The notes under the pieces are model-generated. The model searched no databases. It was not told the DNA's origin and saw nothing but the letters and a program-made list of their open reading frames with translations. The position numbers and the translations under genes were made by a program. This document shows positions 44,201-57,316 of a stretch of DNA of 64,000 nucleotides, in pieces. Source of the DNA: Strix aluco. Taxonomy: Eukaryota; Chordata; Aves; Strigiformes; Strigidae. Every line of letters begins with the position of its first letter. Position 1 is the stretch's first letter. The stretch covers positions 11,401,001 through 11,465,000 of the forward strand of contig NC_133943.1 of the NCBI RefSeq assembly GCF_031877795.1, written 5' to 3'.

Positions 44201-47200
44201 GCAGTCAATCAGCCACAGGCCTTTCCTAACCTCTCCCTAGTTCACTTCCACACCAAAGAGAATTCCAGTGGGCTTTTTCCACCAGCTTTTCCTCTCTCAA
44301 AACATCTTGCTTGATTATTTTAGTACAAACCCCAATCCAGCCTCAACAGAGGTGTCATCCTTACTGCTTCCTCCATTTCATGGGTAGTGCACTGATCCAC
44401 ACAGATTTTTCCTTCTAGGTACCAACATGGGATCTTAAAGGATCTCAAACTCCCAGCTTCTCACTTCTCACTGCAGTCCCCAGAAAACACTGAGCAAAAG
44501 CACCAGCTGAACTAGATTATTGCTGCTGCTTCTAGCTACAGTGAAGGTTGGTACCACTGTGCCTTAGCTAATCGACCAGTTTTAATGCATCTCTACCATT
44601 TCTATTGTAGTACTGCACAGACTTGCCCCGGACTGTTGCTTGAAATGGTTACTAGAGCTGATGGGCTGCCTGAGATGAGTAAAAATAGGTGAGTTTCTCC
44701 GTCTTTGTGTAAAGAACTGCAAATCACATACAAATCATGTTAATAGAGTCTGGATGAATACGCTAAGAGGCGGGATAAGACAGAAAATAAACTGTTTCCC
44801 AGAAACTGAGCAGGAGGAGAAGCTGACAGAAGCCCAGGAAGAGAGGCAAAAATTCAGAAAAGCAAAGCAGGGCATTTTTAAACCAGCTCTGTGTGCTGAC
44901 CAATTGATGCACTGACTCCACCAAGACTATAACATATCTGTTAAGTCATCCCTGCTTAAAATAACATTTTTCCATGTCAGCAAAGCAGCATGGGCAAACG
45001 GCTAAACCACAGGTCTAAGTCAGGAGATCTGGGCACTTTTTCCACCTCCATTAGGGAGGGGCATCAATTTGCAATTGGCTCAGCATGGGCAGACCCTCAT
45101 TCCTACACAACTGTAAGCAAGGGCCATGCAAGTGCAGGCGTTCACCAATACAATTTGCAGAGATCACTCAATACTTGCTTAGTTTGATGTGCTGGAAAAA
45201 TTAGTCATCCAAAAGAAAAACTAACTTGCAAAGGGGCAGAATACCTTAGTGGCCAAAATAATTTTATTTCTTAGGGTTGGATAAAATTAATTGGTCTTTT
45301 TGGAGACATCCTGGAGCTAAATTACTATTTGTGGAGATGGGTAGACTGAAGGAGAAACAAGCATGAATGACTCTACTGTACAATGGGCAAGGTCAGGAGG
45401 AGTTAACAGGCTCAAATAGGAAAAGAAAAGCAAGTTTGTCAGGGATTTCAAATTCTGTGCACTGCTCTAACTACCACTTAGTAAGAAACATAACAAACAT
45501 AATTTAGAAAGGCAGTTTAGAGTTTTAGCCCTAGAACCAACAAATCTGGTTGTTATTAACTTCCACAGTTAAAAACACCTACCCTCAGAAACATTTTCTA
45601 GGTGTTCTGCATATTTGGAATAGGATTTGGTGCATTCTGCTGCCGCAAGAATATACCATAGTTTATTTTAGCACAGCAGACGTTTCCTAAATAGATTGCA
45701 TTGTCCTCCAGCATAAGCTTTGAATAAGTCACAGTACTGGCTCCTAGAAATTTCTCCCAAATCCCATCTTCCTGACCAGGATTTTTTGTACTCCTTACTA
45801 TCAGTGAAAAATAAAAGCTGCGTTCAGAGCAGTCGCTGCAGTGAGTGGAGGTGCAGCGTACAGACATGTGCACAGTACTGGCTGGCTGTCATCAAGAGAA
45901 GCCGTTAAAAAACAGGCCACAAAAAAAAATTTCAAACTCATTTCAGTCAAATAAGTAAGTTTCTTGTATTTTTAAGTACCAAAAAATTAGAATGAACTCC
46001 TGCTGCCTGGCTTCAGAAAGCCAGTCCTAGTGATATCAAGGAGATGATTTACGCTGTTTCAGGGAAGGAAAATATAAATCTTGGTTACTCGAAGTTTCAT
46101 GTTCTGCTTTATGCATTGTGCAGTGTCAGCTGCTGCTTCCCTCTCCGCTGCATACCCACAGAGACAGGTCCAGATCCATCCTGCAATTACACACACTTCA
46201 CTTTACGGACGTGGTTAATCCCACTGAAGATTCTCATACCAACACAGACAGCGTACGAGGGCTCAGAGTAGAAGTAGACGGACATGCTGACACCCAGCTA
46301 CATTTCTGGCATCCTCCCATGCCGAGGCTCTAGTATCCTTCTGCTATTTATTTCTGGTTATGAGGGTTAGAGGACTTTTTATACTTGTTCTAGGTTACGG
46401 GGTATATCCAAGTTTTTCTTTCCAATTACATGCCCAGAAAGCAACCCACACCCTGTACATCAGTGGTATTGTGAGAGTCCCATCCTATAGCCACTAAACA
46501 TACAGAGTCGCCATGCATACAGCCATGCTTAGAATGTAGGTTCCTCACTGGCATCTTTATAGACAGCCCTTTTCAGCAATGCCAAAAAAATGGCTTTACT
46601 TAACCCTAGTTCTAAAGACATGAAAGTGGAATTGCTTCTATAAAAAGAGATGTTCTGCCATATCTCTCATCCAACACTCACAGGCATCCAAGCATGCCCA
46701 TCTGGGACCTTGGGCTAATTTCTCCTTTTAGATGCACACAGAAAAACCCCCAAACAAACCAGTGAGAGCTGCTTGTCATTGGCACCTCTGAGAGCCAGGC
46801 CTGAGATGACTACATTTCTCTGGTTAGACACCAATTTAGGGCCCACCAGTATTTCACATTGAGAACTTAAGCTTAAATGATTTCTTGCACAATGAGGCAT
46901 TAGAATGGGAAACCAAATTTCCCTATTCAGTCCTTGGCAGTAACATTATCTATAGCATTTCATTTTCATACACACAAGGATTATTTCCCATGTAACAAGA
47001 TGAAAGTAAATACTTGATATTTTACCCCACTAAAAAAAAAAAAGTAAGAGCACACAAGAGAATCACCCCTGGTGCAGCACACTGGAACGACAGGGACAGT
47101 TGTAGGTTAATTTCCAAATATCCTCTTTGCTTTTCTTTTTTTCCTAACCACATTTCCAGTCCTATTGGTCTCGATATTCTGGTTGTGAAAACACTGTGCT

Positions 47201-50200
47201 CTGCCCCTTTGATCAGCTAGTGACAAGCCCTTTCATGTCTTGCTGTCTTCATTACCTTACATTTTAATTGCTGGCCTTGCATGGGACAGACAGGTGGTAC
47301 AAGGTCACAACAGGAGATGACGGATGGCTTTTGACAGAGCACATCCAGATTACACACACTGAAATCAACCTGTGCGGCAGCAACCCATCCTGCGCTGGGG
47401 GAGCAGCGGGGCATGCACAACACCTGATGACTACAGCCACCAAATACCTATTTTGGGTCCTATTAGAAAATAATAATGAACTAGACTTCTTTGGTTCTTT
47501 CAGATTAGCATTTCAAAGCATCACACACACGTGTTACTTATCTGAGCCCCACCATCCCTACAAGCTACGGGGACCACCATTTCGTGCGCTGATTAAACGA
47601 TATATCTACAAACAGGGATTTAACTCAAGTTACTTAGAAGATCAGGGAGTGTTAGAGCTGAAACCCCAGAGTTTTGTGTCAAAGCTCCTGCACCAGTGAC
47701 TGAGCCCTGGTGGAGTGAAGACTTCTGAATAAAATAATCCATTTCAGATGCAATCTTATTTTAAATCCCATAAAAATCACTGGGCAAATAGAAATGGTTT
47801 TCTTTTTACACACCCAGAGCTTCCCTTATTTTTCTCTAGAAGATGAAAACTCAGTGCCTTGGACCCCTGGTGTACAGGAACTCCAGTTTTACCCTGACTC
47901 CATCTACTTACACTGTGCAAATGCATACACGCATCATTACCATGATACAGAAGGTTTCTTCTCCAATGCATTTGACATGCTAATTTCTTGGTCACGGCAA
48001 GAGTTACACAAGGTTTGTTGCAAGGATAGCTATACTGGATAGCAGGTACCATACTGCTATTTTATCTACTCAAACAGCAGAGGGGTAAGAAATCATAAGA
48101 AGGAAGACATGTCATAGAAGATATCAGGCCAGACCATCTTATTTATCCTTTTTGGCCTTAAAAACCTTTAAATGAAACAAGTGGGCTCCCAAAGCAAAGG
48201 CTGGATACAAATATACTTCTAAACGTTATGTAATTCAGACCCAAACTTGAGTTCAAGGCCCTTCATAGCACAGAGAAGCCATGATCTCAGTTCTGGTGAC
48301 ATAGGATGCTTTTCTGGTGAAAGTCAATGCCACTATGCTCAACTTATCTTGTGTAGAAAGTTATTTTGGGGCTAGATCCGTTCAAACCTCAGTGTATACC
48401 AAAACAGAATAGAGAGGGTATTTTGCCAAAGTCAGACATTTATTTGCTCCCAGTAGTAAAATGCACTCTTCTCCAGGAAAGCCAAGTTGGCCCTCCAAGA
48501 TTTGTCTTGAAAGACAGAGATCCTGATTAATTGCAGAGCAGAAGGAAATGTCTCCTGACTATTTTCTCCTCCTCACCCTGCCTCCCAGATGGCCATTTCT
48601 TTCATTTTCCAGGCAGGTTCCTTCCCTTCACACAGCTGTTTCCAACTGCAGCTGAAATCAAGACATTAGGACTCATTAGCTCTACTTGGTCCTTTCATCC
48701 AGAAGTCAACGTGACATGCTCAGGGATCATAAATGACAGAAGTCAAATTTAGACTGAGGTACAGGTGTCTGGGACTGGAGAGGCCATTCAAGCAATTAGT
48801 TCCCATTTACACCATCTTGTTGTTTTGGGTTTTTTTAGATGAAATAACATCACACAAATTTTGCAGATTTTGATGTGTGCCAGTTGAAGAGCATCATCCT
48901 CTTCAAAATGCATTAGTGAGATGCTTTCAAATCAAAAGTCTCCTTTGAGACCATCCCTGTTTTATCAATGAGGATAGCAGCATCCCACCCACCTTCTGAG
49001 GGAAAATGAAAATATTTAGAGGAGGTTCAGAATCAGTTGAGAAAAACAGTGTGGGCCACAGGCCTTCATTCTGTATTTTTATTTTTTCTTAAAAACAGAA
49101 CTGATGACTTGGAAATTTTTGAGTCACTGACATCTCGTGGAAAACTTTTAGGGGAAAAAAAATTAATAAAAAAATCACTCTGTGACAATACAGCCTTGCT
49201 GTAATCACTGTTCTGCAGGGTTCTTTTTACCTATGCTTATTATTGCTGCAGCACGCACTGCTTGTTGCTTTGCTTTGTTCAGTAAGCTCAGAGTTGGTGA
49301 GATCTTGAAATTGGGAAGACCCCATTTTAATTGTAACCCTGACATTCATTTGATGCAGAATCTCGAGACCGTCATTTAAGCTCATGTGTTGCATTATAGA
49401 GGCAGAGAATTCAGGTGAGGAACGAGGGTCCTCCATCACCCACTGAAGGCAGGCAGGCTGCAAAGGCACAGATGGAAATCCCTGCTTCAGAGTGCTTGGA
49501 TGGATAAATGGATGGGGCAGGGAGCGAGTGCAGGAAAGTCTTTGCACATAGAGGAACTGACTTTTCAAAAGAGAAAACGCTTTCTGATGACTCGAGCTAA
49601 AGATAGGATGAGCACGACCAGTAGCTTTTTAAAGCAGCAGATCTCGTCTTATCAGAAGCCCCCGAGGAGGGGAACAGCGCTTTCACCGAATACGGTGTTT
49701 TACAGAGCTCTTCCCCAGACATCAGGATCGCCCACAGGGCCAGCATCTCGGCGAGTCATCAGTCCTGCTGGAGACCTGGCTGTACCCCAAAAGCCTGGAG
49801 CGACCTTTGCCCGAGCCGCTCCCCCATTATCCCAGCACTCCACCCGGGTACTGCAGGTGGGGGCTTCCTTTATCATTTTGACTTTTGACCTTGAGACGGA
49901 TGGGGCTCTGCCCTGCCACCATCACTGTTTCCGTCCAGCCCAAACCCCCTCCACTCCCCACAAAAGGGTTGCTTTAAAAAAAAGGCATTGTGGTGATAGA
50001 TTTGTCAAGACCAAGGGTCAAGTTTATGTTGATCTACAGGTGTCAGAAGCGTATTGATCCAATGATTAAGGTCCCCAAGAGGTCACCATAAATCCTCAGA
50101 GGGATGAAAATACCACATAACTTGCTTGCAGATGTTGCAGAAGTAACCAGATAAGGTAAAGCAACCGCTCTGCAAGTGTTAACAGACACCGTTAGAGCAA

Positions 50201-50454
50201 CAGGTGATGCCACAATGTTATTTTGCTGTAAGCCAGGGTGGCCAAACCTATAAAAAGGTGAAAACATCAAGCAATTCAGGCCCTTGTCAGAGCAAAATAA
50301 GGACGTTTGTTTCAGCTTAAATTTGCTTACACGAGACGAGAGACAGCCTTTAGTACAAACACTTTGTCCTTTTTGGTCAGCACTTTCCATGCATTTCCCT
50401 GATAGTTGTGAATTGTAACCAACTCAAAAAATGTTTTCATGAACATAATTATTT

Positions 50455-50525
50455 TAGAATAGAATAGTTCATTTGGAAGGGACCTACACCAGTCAGCTAG
50501 TCCAATTGCCTGATTTCACAGATAG
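50455..50525 (-). repeat. CR1 LINE 3'-end fragment
   Basis: TAGAATAGAATAGTTC followed by TTGGAAGGGACCTACACC and CTAGTCCAATTGCCTGA is the reverse complement of a CR1 3' end. It is a different subfamily from the copy at 3531, having the TTGGAAGGGACCTACA form. It is short, 5'-truncated and inactive. Confidence 0.8.
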
Positions 50526-52040
50526 AAAAACCATTACATTAGGTACAGCCATAGCAGATACGTAAAAATAATCTCCTTGTCCTAATTTCCAGCTCCTCAG
50601 CTGACACTGATGCTGAAGTTCTCCAAACCCTTTGACCATGACCAGCATGCACACGGTGATCCCTGAAGCCAGGGACCATGCAGACTTTTCCGGCAGCGGT
50701 GGCAGCTCAGGGTTTCTGTAACTTGAGCGTTTAAGCCCAGCAGTTATTGCAGAGCGTGATGCTCAATCCCTTTATCATGTCTCCTCTCCCTGCAGCAGCC
50801 AGAGCGAGGGCTAATTTTAAAAAGCAGTGATATGGTGCTGTTGCGGTCACACACGTTACAGTTAGCTGCTGGGTATTTAAATATAAACGTGCATAAGCTG
50901 CTCTACAGTTAGGCTAGTATACAGTTGACTATATGAAGTCAAGTTAAAATGCAGAAAGTTAACTTACTAACTTGTTGAAGCTTCAAAGTTAAAATAGATG
51001 ACTTGCCAATTTTATTTTTAGAGTAATTTTGGGATTAAAAATCCAAAGTATTTCTCTGATCTAACTAAAGTAATTTTAATAAAACCAAGTTAATAATCAA
51101 ACCCCAATTTTTAGCTGACTCCATTCCTTTGGAAGAATAACCCTTAACATTAAATCAAAACAACACATTTTCCTTTGTGGTATATTCCAATGAAAATTAG
51201 AAATTGAATGGATGTCATAGGAATTAATAAATCCTATCAAGACAGGAGAAACTCGGAGTTAAACCAAAAATAATTGAGTATCAAACTGAAAATTAATATA
51301 TTAGACTCTGTTCATAATTTCTCTATTAAAATTAGAAAATTATATTCCAATAAAGAGACTTTTCATGGGAGCAGAATGCTTATTATGAGAATAACATGCA
51401 ATAAATCTGAGTACAGTACATCTTGGCTATCACATGCAGCTGTCGCCGTCAAAGCACAAAGATTCATTTTAGAAAAGTTTGTAGCATCTGTGTTGCAGAG
51501 TTTTGGTGCTAACAGTCACTTATAAGCAGAACAAAACATAACACTTATTTGTGCTTCCAAATGGGGGCTTTTATCTGTGTGAGCCTCTGGTCTGCTTCAT
51601 CAGCACAAGCAGGCAGCTCACACACCGAGGGTAGGTACGTGCTGGAGTATTTTGCCGAATAGTGCCCAAAACATCTAAGAGCATATATAGCGATATTTGT
51701 ATCATGGCTGGTTTCTGTCACGTGTGACTGTGGAACTATACTGGAGAAAGTTTTAAAACCACCCCTTGATATCTTTACCCACACTGAGCCCAAACATGCT
51801 GGAATTTGCATTGTCTTTGTTCTGCGGAGGCCAGCTGGGCAGGGAAGCGGTGCAGTGGTGCGGGGCTCGGCAGAACTTTATTTCACAGTGCTACCTAGTG
51901 GTTTCTGGAATAAACGATCGGTTTGTCAAAACGCATTCTTCATACAGAACCTCAATGTGAAGTAAATACAAGTGTGTATAAAATCTAAACCTCCACCACT
52001 GCCCAAGATGGGTAGGAACTGTATATTTATACTGCAGGGG

Positions 52041-52065
52041 AAAAAAAAAAAAAAAAAAAAAAAAA
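52041..52065. repeat. Poly-A run
   Basis: Twenty-five A in a row, followed by GGAAAAAAATG. Slippage-prone. No retroposed gene body is recognisable in front of it. Confidence 0.9.
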
Positions 52066-52892
52066 GGAAAAAAATGCAAAATAACACGTGCAAACTAATC
52101 CCAAGCATTTTTGGCTGGATATTCATATGCACATGCACATCAACAACCCCATCCCAACCTCCTGCAGCTGTATTGGATGCCAGGACAGGCAGCACCTTTA
52201 TTCAGCCACCAGGATTTTCCCTCCCTCACCTTTGCCAGTGATTAGCACAGAAACACGGAGCTAGTGGCATTCACTGCCCTTCAGAGACTGTCCCTCTGCT
52301 TTCATCCTCGTGGCATCGAGGTATTAATGCCAGACTCAGTGATCAAATTTTTCCAGATTTCCTGTCAGCGCAAGGACACTCGTCAGAAAGAGATGTAAAG
52401 CCTTCTTCCCTCCAGAAACCTTTCCTCACTCCTCTCAAAACTTTCCTTCGCTCTGCAACAGTTCAGCAACTGCTGCCACTGTCTCCTGCACAGCCCAGTA
52501 TCACCTCTTCCCTGCCTCGCATCTATCAGTCTATATTGATCTATAATCAATCTACCCATTTTCCAGCATCGCGGGTACCTCAGCGAAGGAGCATCACCGC
52601 TGCCCCGTGTGTGCCCACACAGAAGACAGCACGGCCTGGGTGCCAGGGTGCAAGGTTTAGGTGCTACGGCAGCACAAATAAATGAAGTCCTGTTAAAAAC
52701 CAAGAGGGCAGACCGAGAGCCAAGCCTGGCAGGGTTCAGGGGAAGATGTTAAACCCAAGTATGAGACACAGCTGCTGGATGTGACAGTTTTCCCATATTT
52801 AGAAAGGGGAGAATGGTACTTGCTTCCCTGGGCAATGCCTTCCAGATGAAAGGACTCATGTAAGTATTAAGTAGTATTAATAGTTGCAGGCG

Positions 52893-52908
52893 TAATATAT
52901 ATATATAT
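52893..52908. repeat. Short (TA)n repeat
   Basis: About seven TA dinucleotides in a row. A longer, interrupted TA/CA-rich patch occurs 1.3 kb further on. Confidence 0.8.
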
Positions 52909-53040
52909 GAGAATAATATAGTCAAACAATACTTAACAGTTATTTCCAATAGCAACATTTGTATAATGCCATTGACACTCAGCTGCTGATAAGTTGGACA
53001 CACTTAAGGAATTTTAATAAGCCTTTGAAAAGGTTTAACC

Positions 53041-53125
53041 GATGTGAATTAAGCCCTGAGATAATTTAGACGCAGGGCTATCATTCTTCAGTTAAAAATA
53101 ATTGATCTTGAATGTAAACGTCACA
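53041..53125. promoter_or_regulatory. Candidate downstream enhancer with GATA pair
   Basis: AGATAA at 53059-53064 and CTATCA (TGATAG on the - strand) at 53078-53083 lie two helical turns apart in inverted orientation. AT-rich homeodomain cores and a TGTAAAC forkhead-like word follow. It lies about 13.4 kb beyond the NKX2-5 stop. No repeat similarity seen. Function is inferred. Confidence 0.25.
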
Positions 53126-54230
53126 TCTTACACCCTAGTGTACACAGCAAAGAAAATGTCATTTGTCACCAGCAGCGTCTGGGGCTGATGAACACATTTC
53201 TAGAGCAGCTGCAGCACCTCTGAGCTGTGCCTGGACCGCACGAGGGACCCGCCGCTCTGCTCATCCGGGGGAACTTTTTCTCCCACAGGGTCATGGACAA
53301 GGTACCTCACAGGAATAAGATTCAGATATGTTAATTAACCATACATGTGTGGTTATTATTACAACACCACTAAATCCAGTGACCTAGGGATTGAGGGTGA
53401 GTGCAGAAAGGACTGCCAATATCTTTTGGCTTTAATCCACAAAAATAGCTCTGCTGCCGCTCCCCTCTTGCAGAGGTAGAAGCAAAGTCTTCATCTAGAG
53501 TTTAGTACTGAACAGAAAGTGTTTTCTTTTGGAGAGGAGTAGTCTATATTTAATGCTTGTTGTTCTAGGTGTTATGCTTTCCTAACTGTCACTTTCTCTC
53601 CCAAAGCTCGCTATCTTTTCTGGAATCCTCTAACAGACATGTAATGTAACGCCTTTTTGACAAGATGATCAGATCAGAAGCTCTTGTTGAAATCTGCAAA
53701 CCTAAACATCCATCTTTATAGAAATTAATTAACTTGCAGTAATGAGAATGTTAATTCCTACTTGCTGTCTTTCAGCATGAATATTACCCATTGTCTACAA
53801 ATTTATTTACCATTAAGTCTGTGAAAGATCAGGAACAAAGTTTGGGTCAAAGTCTGCAATTACCAAAGATGCTGGTGGAAAGACAAAACTATTTTGAACA
53901 AATCTGAAGATAAAGAGAATTATGGTTTTTTTTCTTTTTCTTTTTTTTTTTCCTCTCCTTTTTTTGGTTGGTTGGTTTTGAATAAGCAGAGACATTACTG
54001 GCACAAACCCGTCAGTGAGAGCTGGGAGTCGCTGGCATTAAGTGACTTGCATTTTTGCTTCAGCTATTTTCAAATATCATCTCTGACATTTAAACAAATG
54101 GGAGTAACATTATGATCTTTAGCAGCATTTGCAATTTTATATCCAAATGAAAAGAAGCAAAAGCAGAATGCTCTTAAGAACACAGCTCAGAAAGGAATTC
54201 TTCACGGCTTAATTCAAAATGTACAGCATT

Positions 54231-54288
54231 GATATACATATAATAGATCATTTATATATATATACACACAATATATAACAATATACAG
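54231..54288. repeat. TA/CA-rich low-complexity patch
   Basis: Interrupted TATA/TACA units around a core of five TA dinucleotides and a short CACACA. This is simple-sequence DNA with no coding or regulatory reading. Confidence 0.8.
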
Positions 54289-57135
54289 AACAGAGGAAGG
54301 ATTGCTTCTCTTGGAAACATCAAGTATTTGCTATTATCAGACACAGGACAGGAGGCCAACTGGATCAATAGACTTAATATAGAAAAATCTTATCTTCATT
54401 TCGGACTAGCTAGCCATAATGTCAGCACCTAGATGCCACTGACAGAGTTATCTCCCATCAGCAGCAGCAATAACTGTTTGGTAGTTGGGTGACATCTATG
54501 TAAAGCCAATAATTTAAACAGAAAAAATTTGTCCCACTGTCCATTTTGAAGATAAAGGGAAAGCAGCCCACCCTCCCCAGTCTTTGTGTGTTTATCAGGA
54601 CTACGAAATAACGCTTTTCAGCCCGTGTGGGGTTCAGTTTCAAATCTCCATTCCTGTTGGGACGATGCAAACCAAAGAACTTGTGCGTACAACGAGACCA
54701 GACCCCTGGAGGGGTCAGGTCCGAAAGCGTCCCTGGATGTGATACTTAGCCATCATGCTGTTGAAAAGAAGAAAGCAAAAAGCTTTCATGTTGTTCTATA
54801 TATATGTGGTTCTATCTATAGGGCCTGGTGTGCGCTGATCCCCGAGGAGACGTTCTCCCTGCCTGCCCTTTGGGCGCTTATCGCGGGACCAGAGGGACAC
54901 ACGCAGCATTATCACCAGGCCAGGCTCAGAGCAGCCGAGTGGCATTTTCCTTTCATGCAGGCACCGACACCAACCGCAGGGCAAAGCGCTCCGCAGTGCC
55001 GCAGCGCAACCCGCCGCCCCGCCTGGCAGCCTCTAAAAGCGGGAGATAAGTGGGATACGCAAGTCAGCTCTGATGTTGCAGCAGGAGACAAAGGTCAGGA
55101 GTGATAACATCTGATCAGTCTCACATTGTGAGGTTAAAAATAAAAGAAAGCCCAAGTGGAAGCAAGAGACCGTGGTGGTCTAAGGTATGGCGAGATGTCA
55201 CAGCACCCCAGGGAGAGGTCTTCACCAGATTTGCTTCTCACAACTTCTACCAAATTATTTTTAATGACTTTGCATGGCTTCACGAGCCTCACGATTCATC
55301 CAGCATTTTAGCACCCAAGATATCACTCTGAGGCAGATGCATGGCCATGATTACCACTGCTCTTGCTTTACAGTAGCACCCAAGGTCCACGCTGGAACCG
55401 TGTCATTTTCCTCAACACCACGCAAGCCCAGGCTGGGCCCTTCCTGCTCACATGCACCAGGTGGGAATAGCCAGTGGGCGAGGAAGCAGCTAGGCAAAGA
55501 GAAGTTGGCAATCACAAATGCTCCAAGGGTATGACTTAGGCACTCAACACTTACATGGTAGGCTTAAAATCATGACATTAAAAGCAAACTCCAAACCAGA
55601 GGCAAATAAAATTAAAATCTGCTCTTTTTATGAAGCATTTCGTAGGGTTCATATTTAACATGTTTGTTTGCTACTGTGAAGATCTGCTTGCGTAGAATTT
55701 GATACTTTTCATGATCACACAGTGCCAGAAGCTGGGAGTTTATTCCACATACTGCTCATGCTGGTGGGACCAGCAGCCCCAGCCCATAGGACAGAGGAAG
55801 GACCTGGCCATGGGAAATCACTGCTGGCTTCACTGCCCTTAACCAAGTGCATTTATATGGAGACACACAGACACAACTAGGTAACATTTTCCAGTGACCT
55901 TGCAGAGGTGTAAATAATTATAGACAGTAAAGGACTTAAATATTAACCACACATGCTGTGTCTCTGCTAACTTGAGTGGAGATCTCAGTGTACAGCACAT
56001 GAATGGCCAGGCCCAATTAAGTCAGTAAAGATTCCCAGTTCCTTCCTCAGACTGTAGCTTTATGTGGAAGAAGATCACATCTTTAAGGCACAGTTACAGT
56101 GCGATGGCACATCCAGGGCATCTCTCTTGAGGCATCGCCTGACAAAATTGACACAAACTCTTCCATTGTACGTTCCTGTGAGAAAACTAAAACTCAGTGG
56201 GACTGTCATTTGCCTTGTTACACAGAGCAGCTCAGACCCTGTTTGTACCATTTTATGTAAGCAAGCAGATAATAAAAGTTTAGTTTATTCAGTACAAGAT
56301 TCTCAGCTTGAACAAGTCCACAGACAGCTGCAGGGACAGACACTTGCATTAAGCCAGTCCACAAACACCTTTAGATAGTGGTAGGATGATGCAAAAGCAC
56401 CTGGATGCATTTTATACAGCTGAAAACCCGACGGCACAATGGGACAGATGCGGGGATAGCAGACAGGGTAATAACTGGTTATGTGACTCCCAGTTGCAAC
56501 CAGTCCATGAGTCAAAGACCCCAGCACAACCTGCAACCAGAACAACAGTCTTCAGGAAATGGGTCATTCCTGCTTGACCAGCAGCTTGGGAAGTGTTTAT
56601 TCAGTGAATATTTGATGCAAGCATGGACATTCACAGTACACTGGGCAACTGGAAAGACAAAGATGATACTGCTCCCGATACCACACTAGTTATACTACTT
56701 ACACAAAGTGAATTTAAATGATGCGATTTGAGATTTGTTTTCAGGAGGCACCAGGATTTTAATTTTTTTTCCTACCAAGCTTTGAGCAATACAGTATGCA
56801 GCAGAGGAAGATGAGAAGTCTGACTTCTCTACCTGTGAACATTTTAGGTTCAATTAACCTTATTTCTTTATAGATAAGCGACAAATCCTGCAGCCATCAA
56901 ATCTTGGAAAGATTACATCAGCAGCAGCTGGTTCCATTATTCCCCAACAAGCATACCTTAAGATGTACATGGTTCAGAAATATTCAGTGATATAATCAAC
57001 TGCTGCATTAGAAGGTAGAACCAGATGTTGTACTAAAAATTAAAGTAGGAATACAAGCTCTTTCCACCTCTTCTAAGTTGAAATTATTTCTCAACTAATG
57101 TAAAAGTACCATACTTAAAAGTACAAATAAGGACT

Positions 57136-57316
57136 GAATGGGGGCTGAGAGAGCTGGTGCTGTTCAGCCCAGAGAAGAGAAAGGCAATCTTATCCATCTA
57201 TATAAATACCTGAGGGGAGGGTGCACAGAGGAGGGAGCCAGGCTCTTTCCAGTGGTGCCCAGTGACAGGACCAGAAGCAATGGACACAAACTGAAACAGA
57301 GGAGTTTCAGAGGTTC
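57136..57316 (+). repeat. CR1 LINE internal fragment
   Basis: The stretch contains CTGTTCAGCCCAGAGAAGAG, ATCTATATAAATACCTGAGG and CCAGTGGTGCCCAGTGACAG in that order and spacing. This is the familiar region at the end of avian CR1 ORF2 and start of its 3'UTR, in + orientation. Similarity fades after GAGGTTCCTG near 57316, so the 3' end is lost or diverged. Confidence 0.9.

Noticed and set aside
49500-50057. 185-codon frame on the + strand
   Set aside because: No recognisable motif, no promoter or splice context, ordinary composition. It could be a chance frame; a protein search would decide.
54586-55104. 172-codon frame on the + strand
   Set aside because: No recognisable domain and no neighbouring exon signals.
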